This document shows, piece by piece, positions 25,696 through 34,956 of a DNA stretch of 64,000 nt (position 1 is its first letter; each line of letters starts with the position of its first letter). The stretch is from Simplicispira lacusdiani (lineage in GTDB: Bacteria > Pseudomonadota > Gammaproteobacteria > Burkholderiales > Burkholderiaceae_C). Where the stretch lies: positions 299,769-363,768 of the forward strand of contig NZ_QXGR01000003.1 in assembly GCF_003604195.1 (NCBI RefSeq). The letters run 5' to 3'. The notes beneath the pieces are model-generated. The model was not told the origin of the DNA and ran no database searches. It saw nothing but the letters and a program-made list of their open reading frames with translations. The position numbers were made by a program, and so were the translations under genes.

Positions 25696-25830
25696 GCCCC
25701 GGCGGCCATGCAGCCGCTATGAATTCGTGAGCATCTGGCGCCGTATCTACGGCCTCCATAACCCCACAAAGCCCAAAACCATGTCGCGCACGGCACCGTG
25801 CGCGCGGCCCGAAGCCGGCACAATGCCGGG

Positions 25831-26718
25831 GTGAGAACCCGCCATCTGCTGCAGCTTGTGCTGCTGTCTGCCCTCTGGGGCGCCTCCTTCCTGTTCATCC
25901 GCATCGCCAGCCCGGTGCTGGGCCCCAACGTCATGGCCGCGCTGCGCATCGGCCTGGCCACGCTCACGCTGGCGGCCATCATGCGCGCCACGGGCGAGCC
26001 CTGGCCCTGGCGGCACTGGCGCGAGCTGACGGGCCTGGGCGTGATGACCGTCGCCCTGCCCTTCCTGCTCTACGCCTGGGCGGCGCTGCGCCTGCCGGCG
26101 GGCTACAGCTCGCTGCTCAACACCATGGTCGTGCCCTTCGGCGTGCTGGCCTCGGCCTGGATGAAGGAGGACCAGCTCAGCCCGCGCAAATGGCTGGGCT
26201 GCCTGTGCGGCTTCATCGGCGTGGCCTTCATCGTGCGCCTGGGCCCCGTGCAGCCCACGCCCGAACTCATGGTGGCCGCCCTGGCCTGCGTGGCCGCTGC
26301 CGCCTGCTATGGCATCTGCACCCCCTGGATGAAGCGCGCCACCCAGCGCATCAGCCCGCTGGCCATCGCGGCGGGCATCCATGCCACGGCGCTGGTGGGC
26401 TTGCTGCCCGGCGCTGCCTGGGACCTGCCGCACGCCCGCTTCACCGCGCCGGCCCTGCTGGCCGTGCTGGTGATGGGCGTGGTGACCTCGGGCCTGGCCT
26501 ACTGGCTCAACCTGCGCGTGCTCAGCCAGATCTCGCCCGTGGCGGCGATGAGCTCGGCCTTCATGATTCCGCTGTTCGGCGTGGCCTGGGGCAGCCTGTT
26601 CCTGGGCGAGGCCCTGGGCCCGGGCATGCTGTGGGGCGGCGCGCTGGTGCTGCTGGCCACCACCCTGGTGACCGGCTTCAACCCGCTGCGCTGGCTGGGC
26701 TTCCTGCGAACGCGCTAA
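25831..26718 (+). CDS. EamA-family (DMT superfamily) transporter
   Basis: About 295-residue inner-membrane protein with ten predicted hydrophobic segments arranged as two EamA halves: first half opens LVLLSALWGASFLFIRIA, second half opens AALACVAAAACYGICTPWMK. DMT exporters move amino acids or other metabolites out of the cell; substrate unknown. No ATG fits: GTG 25831 is preferred because conserved sequence begins there, GTG 25798 would add 11 residues. The 135-base gap before it contains a weak look-alike of the family-A repeat. It ends 15 bases from the convergent aroC. Confidence 0.82.
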   Translation: MRTRHLLQLVLLSALWGASFLFIRIASPVLGPNVMAALRIGLATLTLAAIMRATGEPWPWRHWRELTGLGVMTVALPFLLYAWAALRLPAGYSSLLNTMVVPFGVLASAWMKEDQLSPRKWLGCLCGFIGVAFIVRLGPVQPTPELMVAALACVAAAACYGICTPWMKRATQRISPLAIAAGIHATALVGLLPGAAWDLPHARFTAPALLAVLVMGVVTSGLAYWLNLRVLSQISPVAAMSSAFMIPLFGVAWGSLFLGEALGPGMLWGGALVLLATTLVTGFNPLRWLGFLRTR

Positions 26719-26733
26719 GCGCGCTTGAGAGGC

Positions 26734-27831
26734 TCAGGGCCGGGCGGCGGGGATGGGCGGCACCGGCTGCGCCACATCGCCGCACTGCGCGCGGTGGCGC
26801 AGCGCGTGGTCCATGAGCACCAGCGCCAGCAGCGCCTCGGCAATGGGCGCGGCGCGGATGCCCACGCAGGGGTCGTGGCGGCCCTTGGTGACCACCTCGG
26901 TGCTCTGACCGTGGATGTCGATGGACTCGCGCGGGCTCAGGATGGAGCTGGTGGGCTTGATGGCGATGCTCACCTCCAGGTCCTGCCCGGTGCTGATGCC
27001 GCCGAGCACGCCACCCGCATTGTTATTGGCAAAACCCTCGGGCGTGAGCGAATCGCCGTGCGTGGTGCCGCGCTGCGCCACGCTGGCAAAGCCGGCGCCA
27101 ATCTCCACGCCCTTCACGGCGTTCAGGCCCATCATGGCGTAGGCGATATCGGCGTCGAGCTTGTCGAACAGCGGCTCGCCCAGGCCCACGGGCACGCCCG
27201 AGGCCTGCACGCGGATGCGCGCGCCGCAGGAGTCGTGCGCCTTGCGCAGCTGGTCCATGTAGTCCTCGTAGCGCTGCACATCGGCCACGGGCGCGAAGAA
27301 GGGGTTGTGCGGCACATGGTCCCAGCTCTCGAACGGAATCTCCAGTTCGCCCAGCTGCGTCATGCAGGCACGAAACTGCGTGCCGTACTTTTCCTGCAGC
27401 CACTTCTTGGCCACCGCGCCGGCGGCCACGGTGGGGGCCGTCAGGCGCGCGGACGAACGGCCGCCGCCACGTGGATCGCGCAGGCCGTACTTGTGCCAGT
27501 AGGTGTAGTCGGCATGGCCGGGGCGGAAGGTGCGCAGGATGTCGCCATAGTCCTTGCTGCGCTGGTCGGTATTGCGGATCAGCAGCGCGATGGGCGTGCC
27601 GGTGGTGCGGCCCTCGTACACGCCCGACAAAATTTCCACCGCGTCGGGTTCGTTGCGCTGCGTGACGTGGCGGCTGGTGCCTGGGCGGCGGCGGTCCAGG
27701 TCGTGCTGGATGTCGGCCTCGGACAGCAGCATGCCGGGCGGGCAGCCATCGATCACGCAGCCAATGGCCGGGCCGTGGGATTCACCGAAGTTGGTGACGC
27801 AAAAAAGGGTGCCGAAGGTGTTGCCGCTCAT
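26734..27831 (-). CDS. aroC: Chorismate synthase
   Basis: Last shikimate enzyme: EPSP to chorismate with reduced FMN. 365 residues. The N terminus [20 protein letters not shown] holds the first signature; [29 protein letters not shown] and [14 protein letters not shown] follow, and [15 protein letters not shown] is near the end. Nothing is unusual in the protein. Upstream lies a family-B repeat and the CBS-domain gene in the same direction. Confidence 0.97.
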   Translation of the reverse strand: MSGNTFGTLFCVTNFGESHGPAIGCVIDGCPPGMLLSEADIQHDLDRRRPGTSRHVTQRNEPDAVEILSGVYEGRTTGTPIALLIRNTDQRSKDYGDILRTFRPGHADYTYWHKYGLRDPRGGGRSSARLTAPTVAAGAVAKKWLQEKYGTQFRACMTQLGELEIPFESWDHVPHNPFFAPVADVQRYEDYMDQLRKAHDSCGARIRVQASGVPVGLGEPLFDKLDADIAYAMMGLNAVKGVEIGAGFASVAQRGTTHGDSLTPEGFANNNAGGVLGGISTGQDLEVSIAIKPTSSILSPRESIDIHGQSTEVVTKGRHDPCVGIRAAPIAEALLALVLMDHALRHRAQCGDVAQPVPPIPAARP

Positions 27832-27894
27832 GGCGAAGAATTATCCCAGACGGTCGCCTGTGACGAAGGCAACATAGTTGAAGGCCTCGTGACT

Positions 27895-28013
27895 GGCGCG
27901 GCCCAGGCCAGCAGACACCGCGCAAGGGCCGCCCCGCCGCGCTGGTGTCGTCCCCTTCCGCAGCGCGCAGCGCTGCAAGAGAAGGGGGAAGCGGCACAGC
28001 CGCTCAGGGGGCA
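27895..28013 (-). repeat. Family-B GC-rich interspersed repeat (copy B1)
   Basis: About 120 bases. Common parts in plus orientation: GCGGCCCAGGCCAG, CGCGCAAGGGCCGCCCCGCC, GCGCTGGTG, a CGCAGCGCTGC stem and a closing CTCAGGGGG. Here it lies between aroC and the CBS gene, and its terminal CCCCCTGAG (minus) provides the last codons and TGA stop of the CBS gene. Confidence 0.85.
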
Positions 28014-28453
28014 GTCTTTTCCTCCGGCCAATCGCGGATGTAGGCCTTGAGCATCTTGTTCTCGAAGTTCTGGCTGTCCACCACGGCCTTGGCCACGTCG
28101 TAGAAGCTGATCACGCCCATGAGCATGCGCTTGTCCATCACCGGCATGTAGCGCGCGTGGCGGTCCAGCATCATGCGGCGCACCTCGTCCATGTCGGTCT
28201 CGGTGGTGCAGGTCAGCGGGTGGTCGTCCATGGCGGTGCGCACGAGCATGGTGCCCACGTTGCCACCGTTCTTCACCATGGCCTGGATCACCTCGCGGAA
28301 GGTGAGCATGCCCACCAGGTCGCCGTGCTCCATCACCACCAGCGAGCCGATGTCCTTCTCGGCCATGGCCTCGGCCGCGCGCGCCAGGGGCTCGTCGGGA
28401 TGGACGGTGAACAGGGTGTTGCCCTTGACGCGCAGGATGTCGCTGACTTTCAT
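28004..28453 (-). CDS. CBS-domain protein
   Basis: 149 residues consisting almost entirely of a CBS pair, a regulatory module that binds adenosyl ligands. First CBS: TVHPDEPLARAAEAMAEKDI then GSLVVMEHGDLVGMLTFREV; second: MDEVRRMMLDRHARYMPVMD then LMGVISFYDVAKAV. Stand-alone CBS pairs of this size are common in proteobacteria and usually have unknown partners. Start at ATG 28453, giving MKVSDILRVKG; the frame to 28561 is not supported. The stop is inside repeat B1. It is divergent from the sulfhydrylase gene (106-base gap). Confidence 0.88.
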   Translation of the reverse strand: MKVSDILRVKGNTLFTVHPDEPLARAAEAMAEKDIGSLVVMEHGDLVGMLTFREVIQAMVKNGGNVGTMLVRTAMDDHPLTCTTETDMDEVRRMMLDRHARYMPVMDKRMLMGVISFYDVAKAVVDSQNFENKMLKAYIRDWPEEKTAP

Positions 28454-28559
28454 GGTGCTTCTCCGTGGACGCCACTGGGGCGCTATGCATTTAGAAGTCA
28501 AATATAGCCCACAATGCCAGGGGCTCCGCCCTAGTCCGATACACCTTGGAGACAACTTC

Positions 28560-29861
28560 ATGCCCGGTTACGCCGATCCCGGCTTCGACACGCTGGCCCT
28601 GCACGCAGGTGCCACCCCCGACCCCGCCACGGGCGCGCGCGCCGTGCCCATCCACCTGACGACCTCGTTCGTGTTCGATTCGAGCGACCACGCGGCCGCG
28701 CTGTTCAACATGGAGCGCGGCGGGCACGTCTATTCGCGCATCAGCAACCCGACCAACGCCGTGTTCGAGCAGCGCATGGCCGCGCTCGAAGGCGGCGCGG
28801 GCGCCATTGCGGTGGCCAGCGGCCAGGCCGCGCTGCACCTGGCCATCTGCACGCTGATGGGCGCGGGCTCGCACATCGTAGCCAGCACCGCGCTCTACGG
28901 CGGCTCGCAGAACCTGCTGCACTACACGCTGCGCCGCTTCGGCATCGAGACCACCTTCGTCAAGCCCGGCGACATCGACGCCTGGCGCGCCGCCATTCGC
29001 CCCAATACCAAGCTGTTCTTCGGCGAAACCGTGGGCAACCCCGGCCTGGACGTGCTCGACATCCCCACCGTCAGCGCCATCGCACACGAGCACGGCATTC
29101 CGCTGCTGGTGGACTCGACCTTCACCACGCCTTGGCTGCTCAAGCCCTTCGAGCATGGCGCTGACCTGGTCTACCACTCGGCCACCAAGTTCCTCAGCGG
29201 CCACGGCACGGTGATCGGCGGCGTGGTGGTGGACAGCGGCGCGTTCGACTGGGAAGGCTCGGGACGCTTCCCCGAAATGACCGCGCCCTACGAGGGCTTC
29301 CACAACATGGTGTTCAGCGAGGAATCGACCGTGGGCGCCTTCCTGCTGCGCGCACGGCGCGAGGGCCTGCGCGACTTCGGCGCCTGCATGAGCCCGCACA
29401 CCGCCTGGCTCATCCTGCAGGGCATCGAGACCCTGCCGCTGCGCATGCAGCAGCACATGCGCAACACCGAGAAGGTGGTGCAGTTCCTGGCCAGCCAGCC
29501 CTTCGTCGAGCGCGTGGGCCACCCGCTGCTCGAATCGCACCCCAGCCACCAGCTCGCGCAAAAGCTGCTGCCGCGTGGCGTGGCCTCGGTGTTCAGCTTC
29601 GACCTCAAGGGCACGCGCGAGCAAGGCAAGAAATTCATCGAAACGCTCAAGATCTTCAGCCACCTGGCCAACGTGGGCGACTGCCGCAGCCTGGTGATCC
29701 ACCCGGCCAGCACCACCCACTTCCGACTGGCGGACGACGCGCTCGCGGGCGCGGGCATCACGCAGGGCACGATCCGCCTGTCCATCGGACTGGAAGACCC
29801 GGACGACCTCATCGACGACCTCAAGCGCGCCCTGAAGGCCGCAGAAAAGGCGGGGGTTTAA
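28560..29861 (+). CDS. metY: O-acetylhomoserine aminocarboxypropyltransferase (sulfhydrylase)
   Basis: 433-residue PLP enzyme of the Cys/Met metabolism family making homocysteine from an acylated homoserine and sulfide. Start at ATG 28560. Signature segments: FDTLALHAGATPDP, TSFVFDS, YSRISNPTNAVFEQRMAALE, and the PLP-lysine site YHSATKFLSGHGTVIGG. Length around 430 and the long segment after the Lys fit the O-acetylhomoserine (MetY) branch better than MetZ, but acyl preference is not provable by eye. An alpha/beta hydrolase starts four bases after its stop. Confidence 0.9.
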   Translation: MPGYADPGFDTLALHAGATPDPATGARAVPIHLTTSFVFDSSDHAAALFNMERGGHVYSRISNPTNAVFEQRMAALEGGAGAIAVASGQAALHLAICTLMGAGSHIVASTALYGGSQNLLHYTLRRFGIETTFVKPGDIDAWRAAIRPNTKLFFGETVGNPGLDVLDIPTVSAIAHEHGIPLLVDSTFTTPWLLKPFEHGADLVYHSATKFLSGHGTVIGGVVVDSGAFDWEGSGRFPEMTAPYEGFHNMVFSEESTVGAFLLRARREGLRDFGACMSPHTAWLILQGIETLPLRMQQHMRNTEKVVQFLASQPFVERVGHPLLESHPSHQLAQKLLPRGVASVFSFDLKGTREQGKKFIETLKIFSHLANVGDCRSLVIHPASTTHFRLADDALAGAGITQGTIRLSIGLEDPDDLIDDLKRALKAAEKAGV

Positions 29862-29864
29862 GCC

Positions 29865-30683
29865 ATGGAACTGCAAGTCAACGGCCACAAGACCTTCTGC
29901 TACACCGGCGGCAAGCCCTTCAACCCGGCGCAACCCACCGTGGTGATGGTGCACGGCGTGCTCAACGACCACAGCGTCTGGGCCATGCAGAGCCGCTACC
30001 TCGCCAACCACGGCTGGAACGTGCTGGCGGTGGACCTGCCCGGCCACTGCAAGAGCGCCGGCCCGGCGCCGGCCTCGGTGGAGGAAGCAGCGGACTTCGT
30101 CATCTCCCTGCTCGACGCCGTGGGCGCGCCGCGCGCCGCGCTGGTGGGCCACAGCTGGGGCTCGCTGATCGCGCTGGAGGCCGCCGCGCGCCTGCAGGAA
30201 CGCGCCAGCCACCTCGTGCTGGTAGGCACGGCCTTCCCGATGAAGGTCTCGCCCGCGCTCATCGAGGCCTCGCTGAACGAGCCCGAGAAGGCGCTGCGCA
30301 TGGTCAACGTGTTCTCGCGCAGCACCCTGTGCGCGCCGCCCACCGCGCTGGGCCCCGGCACCTGGGTGTACGGCGCCAGCATGGCGCTGGGCCGCCGCGT
30401 GCTGCGCAGCAACCGCGAGGTGAACCTGTTCCACCGGGGCTTCGTGGCCTGCGACAGCTATGCAGGCGGCGAAGAGGCCATCGCGCGCATCACCTGCCCC
30501 GTGCTGTTCGCCCTCGGCGCGCAGGACCAGATGACCACGCCCAAGGCCGCGCAGGGCCTGATCGCCAAGGCACGCGAAAGCGGCAAGCAGGTGCAGGTGG
30601 CCCACCTTCCGGTCGGCCACCACCAGATGACGGAGACACCGGAGGAGACGCTGTTCGCCATCCGGGACTTCCTGGCGCGCTGA
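29865..30683 (+). CDS. Alpha/beta hydrolase
   Basis: 272-residue soluble hydrolase. It shows VVMVHGVLNDHSVWAMQ (oxyanion turn), the nucleophile elbow VGHSWGSL, an acid in LGAQDQMTTP and the histidine in PVGHHQMTETP. Starts three bases after metY, so the two are co-transcribed, but a shared pathway is not shown. Substrate unknown. The stop is followed directly by family-A repeat A4. Confidence 0.85.
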   Translation: MELQVNGHKTFCYTGGKPFNPAQPTVVMVHGVLNDHSVWAMQSRYLANHGWNVLAVDLPGHCKSAGPAPASVEEAADFVISLLDAVGAPRAALVGHSWGSLIALEAAARLQERASHLVLVGTAFPMKVSPALIEASLNEPEKALRMVNVFSRSTLCAPPTALGPGTWVYGASMALGRRVLRSNREVNLFHRGFVACDSYAGGEEAIARITCPVLFALGAQDQMTTPKAAQGLIAKARESGKQVQVAHLPVGHHQMTETPEETLFAIRDFLAR

Positions 30684-30684
30684 G

Positions 30685-30742
30685 TTTTGCTATTGAATAA
30701 ATAGCTGCTAGCGCTTTCTGGGATTAGCTCAGGGCCGTTTTT
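30685..30742 (+). repeat. Family-A palindromic repeat (copy A4)
   Basis: TTTTGCTATTGAATAAATAG, CTGCTAGCGCTTTC and GGGCCGTTTTT. Located between convergent genes. It contains the stop codon and final residues (KRP) of the YihY gene. Confidence 0.85.
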
Positions 30743-31997
30743 CTGCCTCAATGCTGGTCAACGCATCGCCCAGCAGCAGGCCATCGAGCCCCGCCCGGCC
30801 CCACACCCCCTCCAGGCTGGGGCTGCGCACCAGCAGCAGGCGCTGCACCAGCGGCGCCAGCGGGGTGGTTTGCGGGTCGGCCAGCAGCACGTAGCGCGAT
30901 TCGGCCTGGCGCGGCGTGGCCCCGTTCTCCTCCTGCAAGCGCCCCACCCAGTCCAGGGCGAGGAGGACATCGAGCGCGGGTTCGAGCTGCAGCGCATCCA
31001 CGCGCAGGCGCTGCGCCAGCGCATCGGCGCGCAGGCCCCGCGCCGGGGTGTGGCGGGCCACGTCGAGCTGCTGCAGCACCTCCACGGCCAGCTCGAAATT
31101 CCAGCCCTGGTGGCCCGAGCGCCGCGCCACGCCCGCCAGCAGGCTGGGCAGGTAGGCGGCCACCACGGCCCCCAGCAGCACGATGACCCAGGCCACGTAG
31201 ATCCAGACCAGCAGGATGGGCAGCGTGGCGAAAGTGCCATACACCGCCGAATAGGTGGGCACCTTGGCCACGTACAGCGCCAGCCCCTTCTTGGCCAGTT
31301 CCATGCCCACCGCCACGAAAACGCCGCCCGCCCAGGCATGGCGCCAGTTCACCTGGGTGTTGGGCACGTAGTGGTACAGCCCGGCCATGCCGGCGGCGAG
31401 CACGAAGAATTCGAGCGAATCGAGCAACAGCCGCAGGCCGCCCGGGATCTGCCCCACCAGCCCGCGCGAGGCCGACAGCGCATACGAGGTCAGCGCCAGG
31501 CTGGCGCCCAGCAGCAGCGGCCCCAGCGTCATCGCGGCCCAATAGATCAGCACCCGCTGGCCCAGCGGCCGCAGCCGGCGCACGCGCCAGATGTTGTTGA
31601 GCGTGCGGTCGATGGTGAGGATCAGCGCCAGCGCGGTCGCCAGCAGCACGGAAAAGCCCAGCAGCCCCAGGCGGTTGGCCTTGGACGCGAACTGCGTGAG
31701 GTAGCCCAGCACCTGGCGCGCGATGTTGTCGGGCACCAGGCTCTCCACCAGCCAGCGCTGCAGCACGTCCTGCAGCTTGCCGAACATGGGGAAGGCTGTG
31801 AACACGGCCAGCGCCACGGTGACGAAGGGCACCAGCGCCAGGATGGTGGTGAAGGTCAGGCTGCTGGCCGTCAGGCCCAGGCGGTCTTCGCGGAAGCGCT
31901 CGCGCAGGGTGTGGGCCGTGGTTTTCCAGGGGAAGTGCGATAGCTCGGCAGCCAGCGCCTCCAGGCGCCGCACCACGGTCTGTAAGGAAAAGGGCAT
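30729..31997 (-). CDS. YihY/BrkB-family inner-membrane protein
   Basis: 422 residues; the first 290 form the YihY/UPF0761 membrane domain with about six hydrophobic segments, including the typical LTASSLTFTTILALVPFVTV near the N terminus and PNTQVNWRHAWAGGVF in the middle. The last 130 residues are soluble and helical. The family is often mis-called ribonuclease BN; function is not settled. C-terminal codons AEKRP-stop read into repeat A4. It is divergent from the DUF2069 gene with only 51 bases between. Confidence 0.88.
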   Translation of the reverse strand: MPFSLQTVVRRLEALAAELSHFPWKTTAHTLRERFREDRLGLTASSLTFTTILALVPFVTVALAVFTAFPMFGKLQDVLQRWLVESLVPDNIARQVLGYLTQFASKANRLGLLGFSVLLATALALILTIDRTLNNIWRVRRLRPLGQRVLIYWAAMTLGPLLLGASLALTSYALSASRGLVGQIPGGLRLLLDSLEFFVLAAGMAGLYHYVPNTQVNWRHAWAGGVFVAVGMELAKKGLALYVAKVPTYSAVYGTFATLPILLVWIYVAWVIVLLGAVVAAYLPSLLAGVARRSGHQGWNFELAVEVLQQLDVARHTPARGLRADALAQRLRVDALQLEPALDVLLALDWVGRLQEENGATPRQAESRYVLLADPQTTPLAPLVQRLLLVRSPSLEGVWGRAGLDGLLLGDALTSIEAEKRP

Positions 31998-32048
31998 GCT
32001 CGTATGATCCCAGATTTCCCCGGGCGCACGCCTGGAAACGCCGCCACC

Positions 32049-32453
32049 ATGAACCCTGCCTCCCCCGCCCCCCTACCCGCCGCCGCCCCGCTGGTGGACG
32101 GCGCGCGCCGCGTGGCCGTGGCCAGCCTGCTGGCCCTGATCGCGCTGTGCCTGGCCTGGGAGCTGTTCCTGGCGCCGCTGCGGCCCGGTGGCTCGTGGCT
32201 GGCGCTGAAAGCCTTGCCGCTGTGCATTCCTCTCGCCGGTTTCCTGAAGAACCGCATGTACACCTACCGCTGGGTCAGCCTGCTGGTCTGGCTGTATTTC
32301 ACCGAGGGCGTGGTGCGCGCCTGGAGCGACCGCGCCCCCGGCAACTGGCTGGCGCTGCTGGAAATTTTGCTGTGCCTGGTGCTGTTCACCGCCTGCACCG
32401 TGCACATCCGCATGCGCCTGCGCAGCGCCCGGCCGGACGCCAGCGCCCCCTGA
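32049..32453 (+). CDS. DUF2069 membrane protein
   Basis: 134-residue protein with four hydrophobic segments: VASLLALIALCLAWELFL, WLALKALPLCIPLAGF, WVSLLVWLYFTEGVVRAW and WLALLEILLCLVLFTACTV. The conserved KALPLCIPL and YFTEGVVRA match DUF2069. Start at ATG 32049; an upstream ATG 32004 would add 15 residues. No function known. The FAD-linked dehydrogenase follows after 40 bases in the same direction. Confidence 0.78.
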   Translation: MNPASPAPLPAAAPLVDGARRVAVASLLALIALCLAWELFLAPLRPGGSWLALKALPLCIPLAGFLKNRMYTYRWVSLLVWLYFTEGVVRAWSDRAPGNWLALLEILLCLVLFTACTVHIRMRLRSARPDASAP

Positions 32454-32493
32454 ACCCACCTGGCGGCGCGCCTGCCGCCCTGGAGCCCTTCCC

Positions 32494-33912
32494 ATGCAAG
32501 ACCTGATCGAATCCCTGCGCCAGATCGTCGGCGCCGCCCATGTGCTCACCGAGGGCGACCTCAGCGCCTGGGAGCAGGACTGGCGCCGCCGCGTGCGCGG
32601 CAAGGCCCTGGCCGTGGTACGCCCGGCCAGCACGCAGGAGGTGGCCGGCGTGGTCAAGGCCTGCGCCGCCGCGGGCGCGCCCATCGTGCCGCAGGGCGGC
32701 AACACGGGCCTGTCGGTGGGCTCCACGCCCGACACCTCGGGCCGCGAGGTGGTGCTGAGCCTCACGCGCCTGAACGCGGTGCGCGCGCTCGATCCGGACA
32801 ACCTCACCCTCACCGTCGAGGCCGGCTGCATCCTGCAGAACGTGCAGGACGCCGCCGAGAAAGCCGGGCTGCTGTTCCCGCTCTCGCTCGCGGCCGAGGG
32901 CAGCTGCACCATCGGCGGCAACCTGGGCACCAACGCTGGCGGCACGCAGGTGGTGCGCTACGGCAACTCGCGCGACCTGTGCCTGGGCCTGGAAGTCGTC
33001 ACGCCCCAGGGCGAGGTGTGGGACGGCCTCAAGGGCCTGCGCAAGGACAACACGGGCTACGACCTGCGCGACCTGTTCGTCGGTAGCGAGGGCACGCTGG
33101 GCATCATCACCGCCGCCACGCTCAAGCTCTATCCGCGCCCGGCGGCGCAGCTCACCGCCTGGGCCGCAGTCTCCTGCATGGAGCAGGCCGTGCGCCTGCT
33201 GGCCCTGGCGCACCAGCACCTGGGCGCGGGGCTGACGGGCTTCGAGGTGATGGGGCGCTTTGCGCTGCAGCTCGTCGACAAGCACATGCCGCAACTGCGC
33301 GTGCCCTTCATCGACCAGGACGAGGTGGCCTACGGCGTGCTGCTGGAGAACTCCGACAGCGAATCCGAGGACCACGCGCGCGCCCGCTTCGAGGCCCTGC
33401 TGGAAACCGCCTTCGAGGCCGGCTGCGTGCAGGACGCCGTGGTGGCCGAGAACATCACCCAGGCGCACCAGCTCTGGCACATCCGCGAGAGCATCCCACT
33501 GGCGCAGGCCGAGGAAGGGCTGAATATCAAGCACGACATCTCGGTGCCGATCTCGCGCATCCCCGCCTTCGTGGAGCATGCCGACGCGCTGCTCACGCGC
33601 GAGATCCCCGGCGTGCGCCTGGTCAACTTTGGCCACCTGGGCGACGGCAACCTGCACTACAACGTGCAGGCCCCCGAGGGCGGTGACGCCAAGGCCTTCC
33701 TGCGCGACCAGGAAGACCAGGTGAACCACCTCGTCTACGAGGCCGTGGCGCAATTCGGCGGCTCGTTCTCAGCCGAGCACGGCGTGGGCGCGCTCAAGAC
33801 CGACAAGCTCGCGCGCTACCAGTCGCCCGTGGCCCTGGGCATGATGCGCGCCATCAAGCAGGCGCTGGACCCGCAGAACCTCATGAACCCGGGGCGGGTG
33901 CTGGGCGGCTGA
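32494..33912 (+). CDS. FAD-linked 2-hydroxyacid dehydrogenase (GlcD / D2HGDH type)
   Basis: 472 residues: an N-terminal FAD_binding_4 (PCMH) domain with VVRPASTQEVAGVVKACA, PQGGNTGLSVGSTPD and GCTIGGNLGTNAGG-like GSCTIGGNLGTNAGG, and a C-terminal FAD-oxidase domain with the conserved NFGHLGDGNLHYNV and ending QALDPQNLMNPGRVL. Such enzymes oxidise D-lactate, glycolate or D-2-hydroxyglutarate and pass electrons to the membrane chain. The exact substrate cannot be read from sequence. Absence of glcE/glcF neighbours argues for the single-subunit type. Confidence 0.85.
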   Translation: MQDLIESLRQIVGAAHVLTEGDLSAWEQDWRRRVRGKALAVVRPASTQEVAGVVKACAAAGAPIVPQGGNTGLSVGSTPDTSGREVVLSLTRLNAVRALDPDNLTLTVEAGCILQNVQDAAEKAGLLFPLSLAAEGSCTIGGNLGTNAGGTQVVRYGNSRDLCLGLEVVTPQGEVWDGLKGLRKDNTGYDLRDLFVGSEGTLGIITAATLKLYPRPAAQLTAWAAVSCMEQAVRLLALAHQHLGAGLTGFEVMGRFALQLVDKHMPQLRVPFIDQDEVAYGVLLENSDSESEDHARARFEALLETAFEAGCVQDAVVAENITQAHQLWHIRESIPLAQAEEGLNIKHDISVPISRIPAFVEHADALLTREIPGVRLVNFGHLGDGNLHYNVQAPEGGDAKAFLRDQEDQVNHLVYEAVAQFGGSFSAEHGVGALKTDKLARYQSPVALGMMRAIKQALDPQNLMNPGRVLGG

Positions 33913-33932
33913 GCCGCGTCCCATACGCTCTT

Positions 33933-33992
33933 ATAGCTATTATTTTTGTAGCTATTCGCGCTTGCCAGATAAGCGCTGGAGCACTATTTCTT
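33933..33992 (+). repeat. Family-A palindromic repeat (copy A5)
   Basis: TAGCTATTATTTTTGTAGCT, CGCGCTTGCC, AAGCGCTGGAGCACTATTTC. Intergenic, between the dehydrogenase and thyA. Confidence 0.85.
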
Positions 33993-34071
33993 CATAAGCC
34001 CTAGAATGGCACCCGGCGCACGGCCCAGCCCGTGCGCCATGTTATTTCTGCCGCCTTGCCGAGACCGTTCC

Positions 34072-34884
34072 ATGCCCTCCCGCCCCATCCGCTCCCAGTA
34101 CGAAGACTTCATGCGCCATGTGTTCTTCCATGGCGTGGCCAAGGGCGACCGCACGGGCACGGGCACCAAAAGCGTGTTCGGCCACCAGATGCGCTTCGAC
34201 CTCTCCGAGGGCTTTCCGCTGGTCACCACCAAGAAGGTGCACCTCAAGAGCATCATCCTGGAACTGCTGTGGTTCCTGCGCGGTGACAGCAACGTGCGCT
34301 GGCTGCAGGAACGCGGCGTGACCATCTGGGACGAATGGGCGCGCGCGGACGGCGACCTGGGCCCCGTGTACGGCGTGCAGTGGCGCAACTGGCCCACGCC
34401 CGGCGGCGGCCACATCGACCAGATCCAGCAGGTGATCGACACGCTCAAAAGCAACCCCGACTCGCGCCGCATCATCGTGAGCGCCTGGAACGTGGCCGAA
34501 CTCGACCAAATGGCGCTCATGCCCTGCCACGCCTTCTTCCAGTTCTACGTGGCCGAGGGCCGGCTCAGCTGCCAGCTCTACCAGCGCAGCGCCGACATCT
34601 TCCTCGGCGTGCCCTTCAACATCGCCAGTTACGCGCTCCTGACCCACATGGTGGCGCAGCAGTGCGACCTGGAGGTGGGCGACTTCATCTGGACCGGCGG
34701 CGACTGCCACATCTACAGCAACCACACCGAGCAGGTGCAAACGCAGCTGGCGCGCGCGCCCTACCCCTACCCCACGCTGCGCATCAAGCGCCGCCCCGAC
34801 AGCATCTTCGGCTACGAATACGAAGACTTCGAGGTGCTCGATTACCAGTGCCACCCGGCCATCAAGGCGCCGGTGGCGGTGTAG
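34072..34884 (+). CDS. thyA: Thymidylate synthase
   Basis: Makes dTMP from dUMP using 5,10-methylene-THF. 270 residues from ATG 34072 ([14 protein letters not shown]). Motifs: the phosphate-binding [32 protein letters not shown], the catalytic cysteine in [13 protein letters not shown], and [14 protein letters not shown]. Followed by a DUF4337 gene and folA, so this is a folate/thymidylate cluster. Confidence 0.97.
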   Translation: MPSRPIRSQYEDFMRHVFFHGVAKGDRTGTGTKSVFGHQMRFDLSEGFPLVTTKKVHLKSIILELLWFLRGDSNVRWLQERGVTIWDEWARADGDLGPVYGVQWRNWPTPGGGHIDQIQQVIDTLKSNPDSRRIIVSAWNVAELDQMALMPCHAFFQFYVAEGRLSCQLYQRSADIFLGVPFNIASYALLTHMVAQQCDLEVGDFIWTGGDCHIYSNHTEQVQTQLARAPYPYPTLRIKRRPDSIFGYEYEDFEVLDYQCHPAIKAPVAV

Positions 34885-34956
34885 CACGGCCTTCACCCGG
34901 CATGGCACCCTCGCGGTGCCCGCCTTCCCTCAAGAACCCTGACTTTCCGACGCACC

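Noticed and set aside
25715..25765. Possible tenth copy of repeat family A between nrdR and the EamA gene (GCTATGAATTC, GAGCATCTGGCGCC, GGCCTCCAT)
   Set aside because: Order of blocks fits but inverted arms are lost; too degenerate to call.
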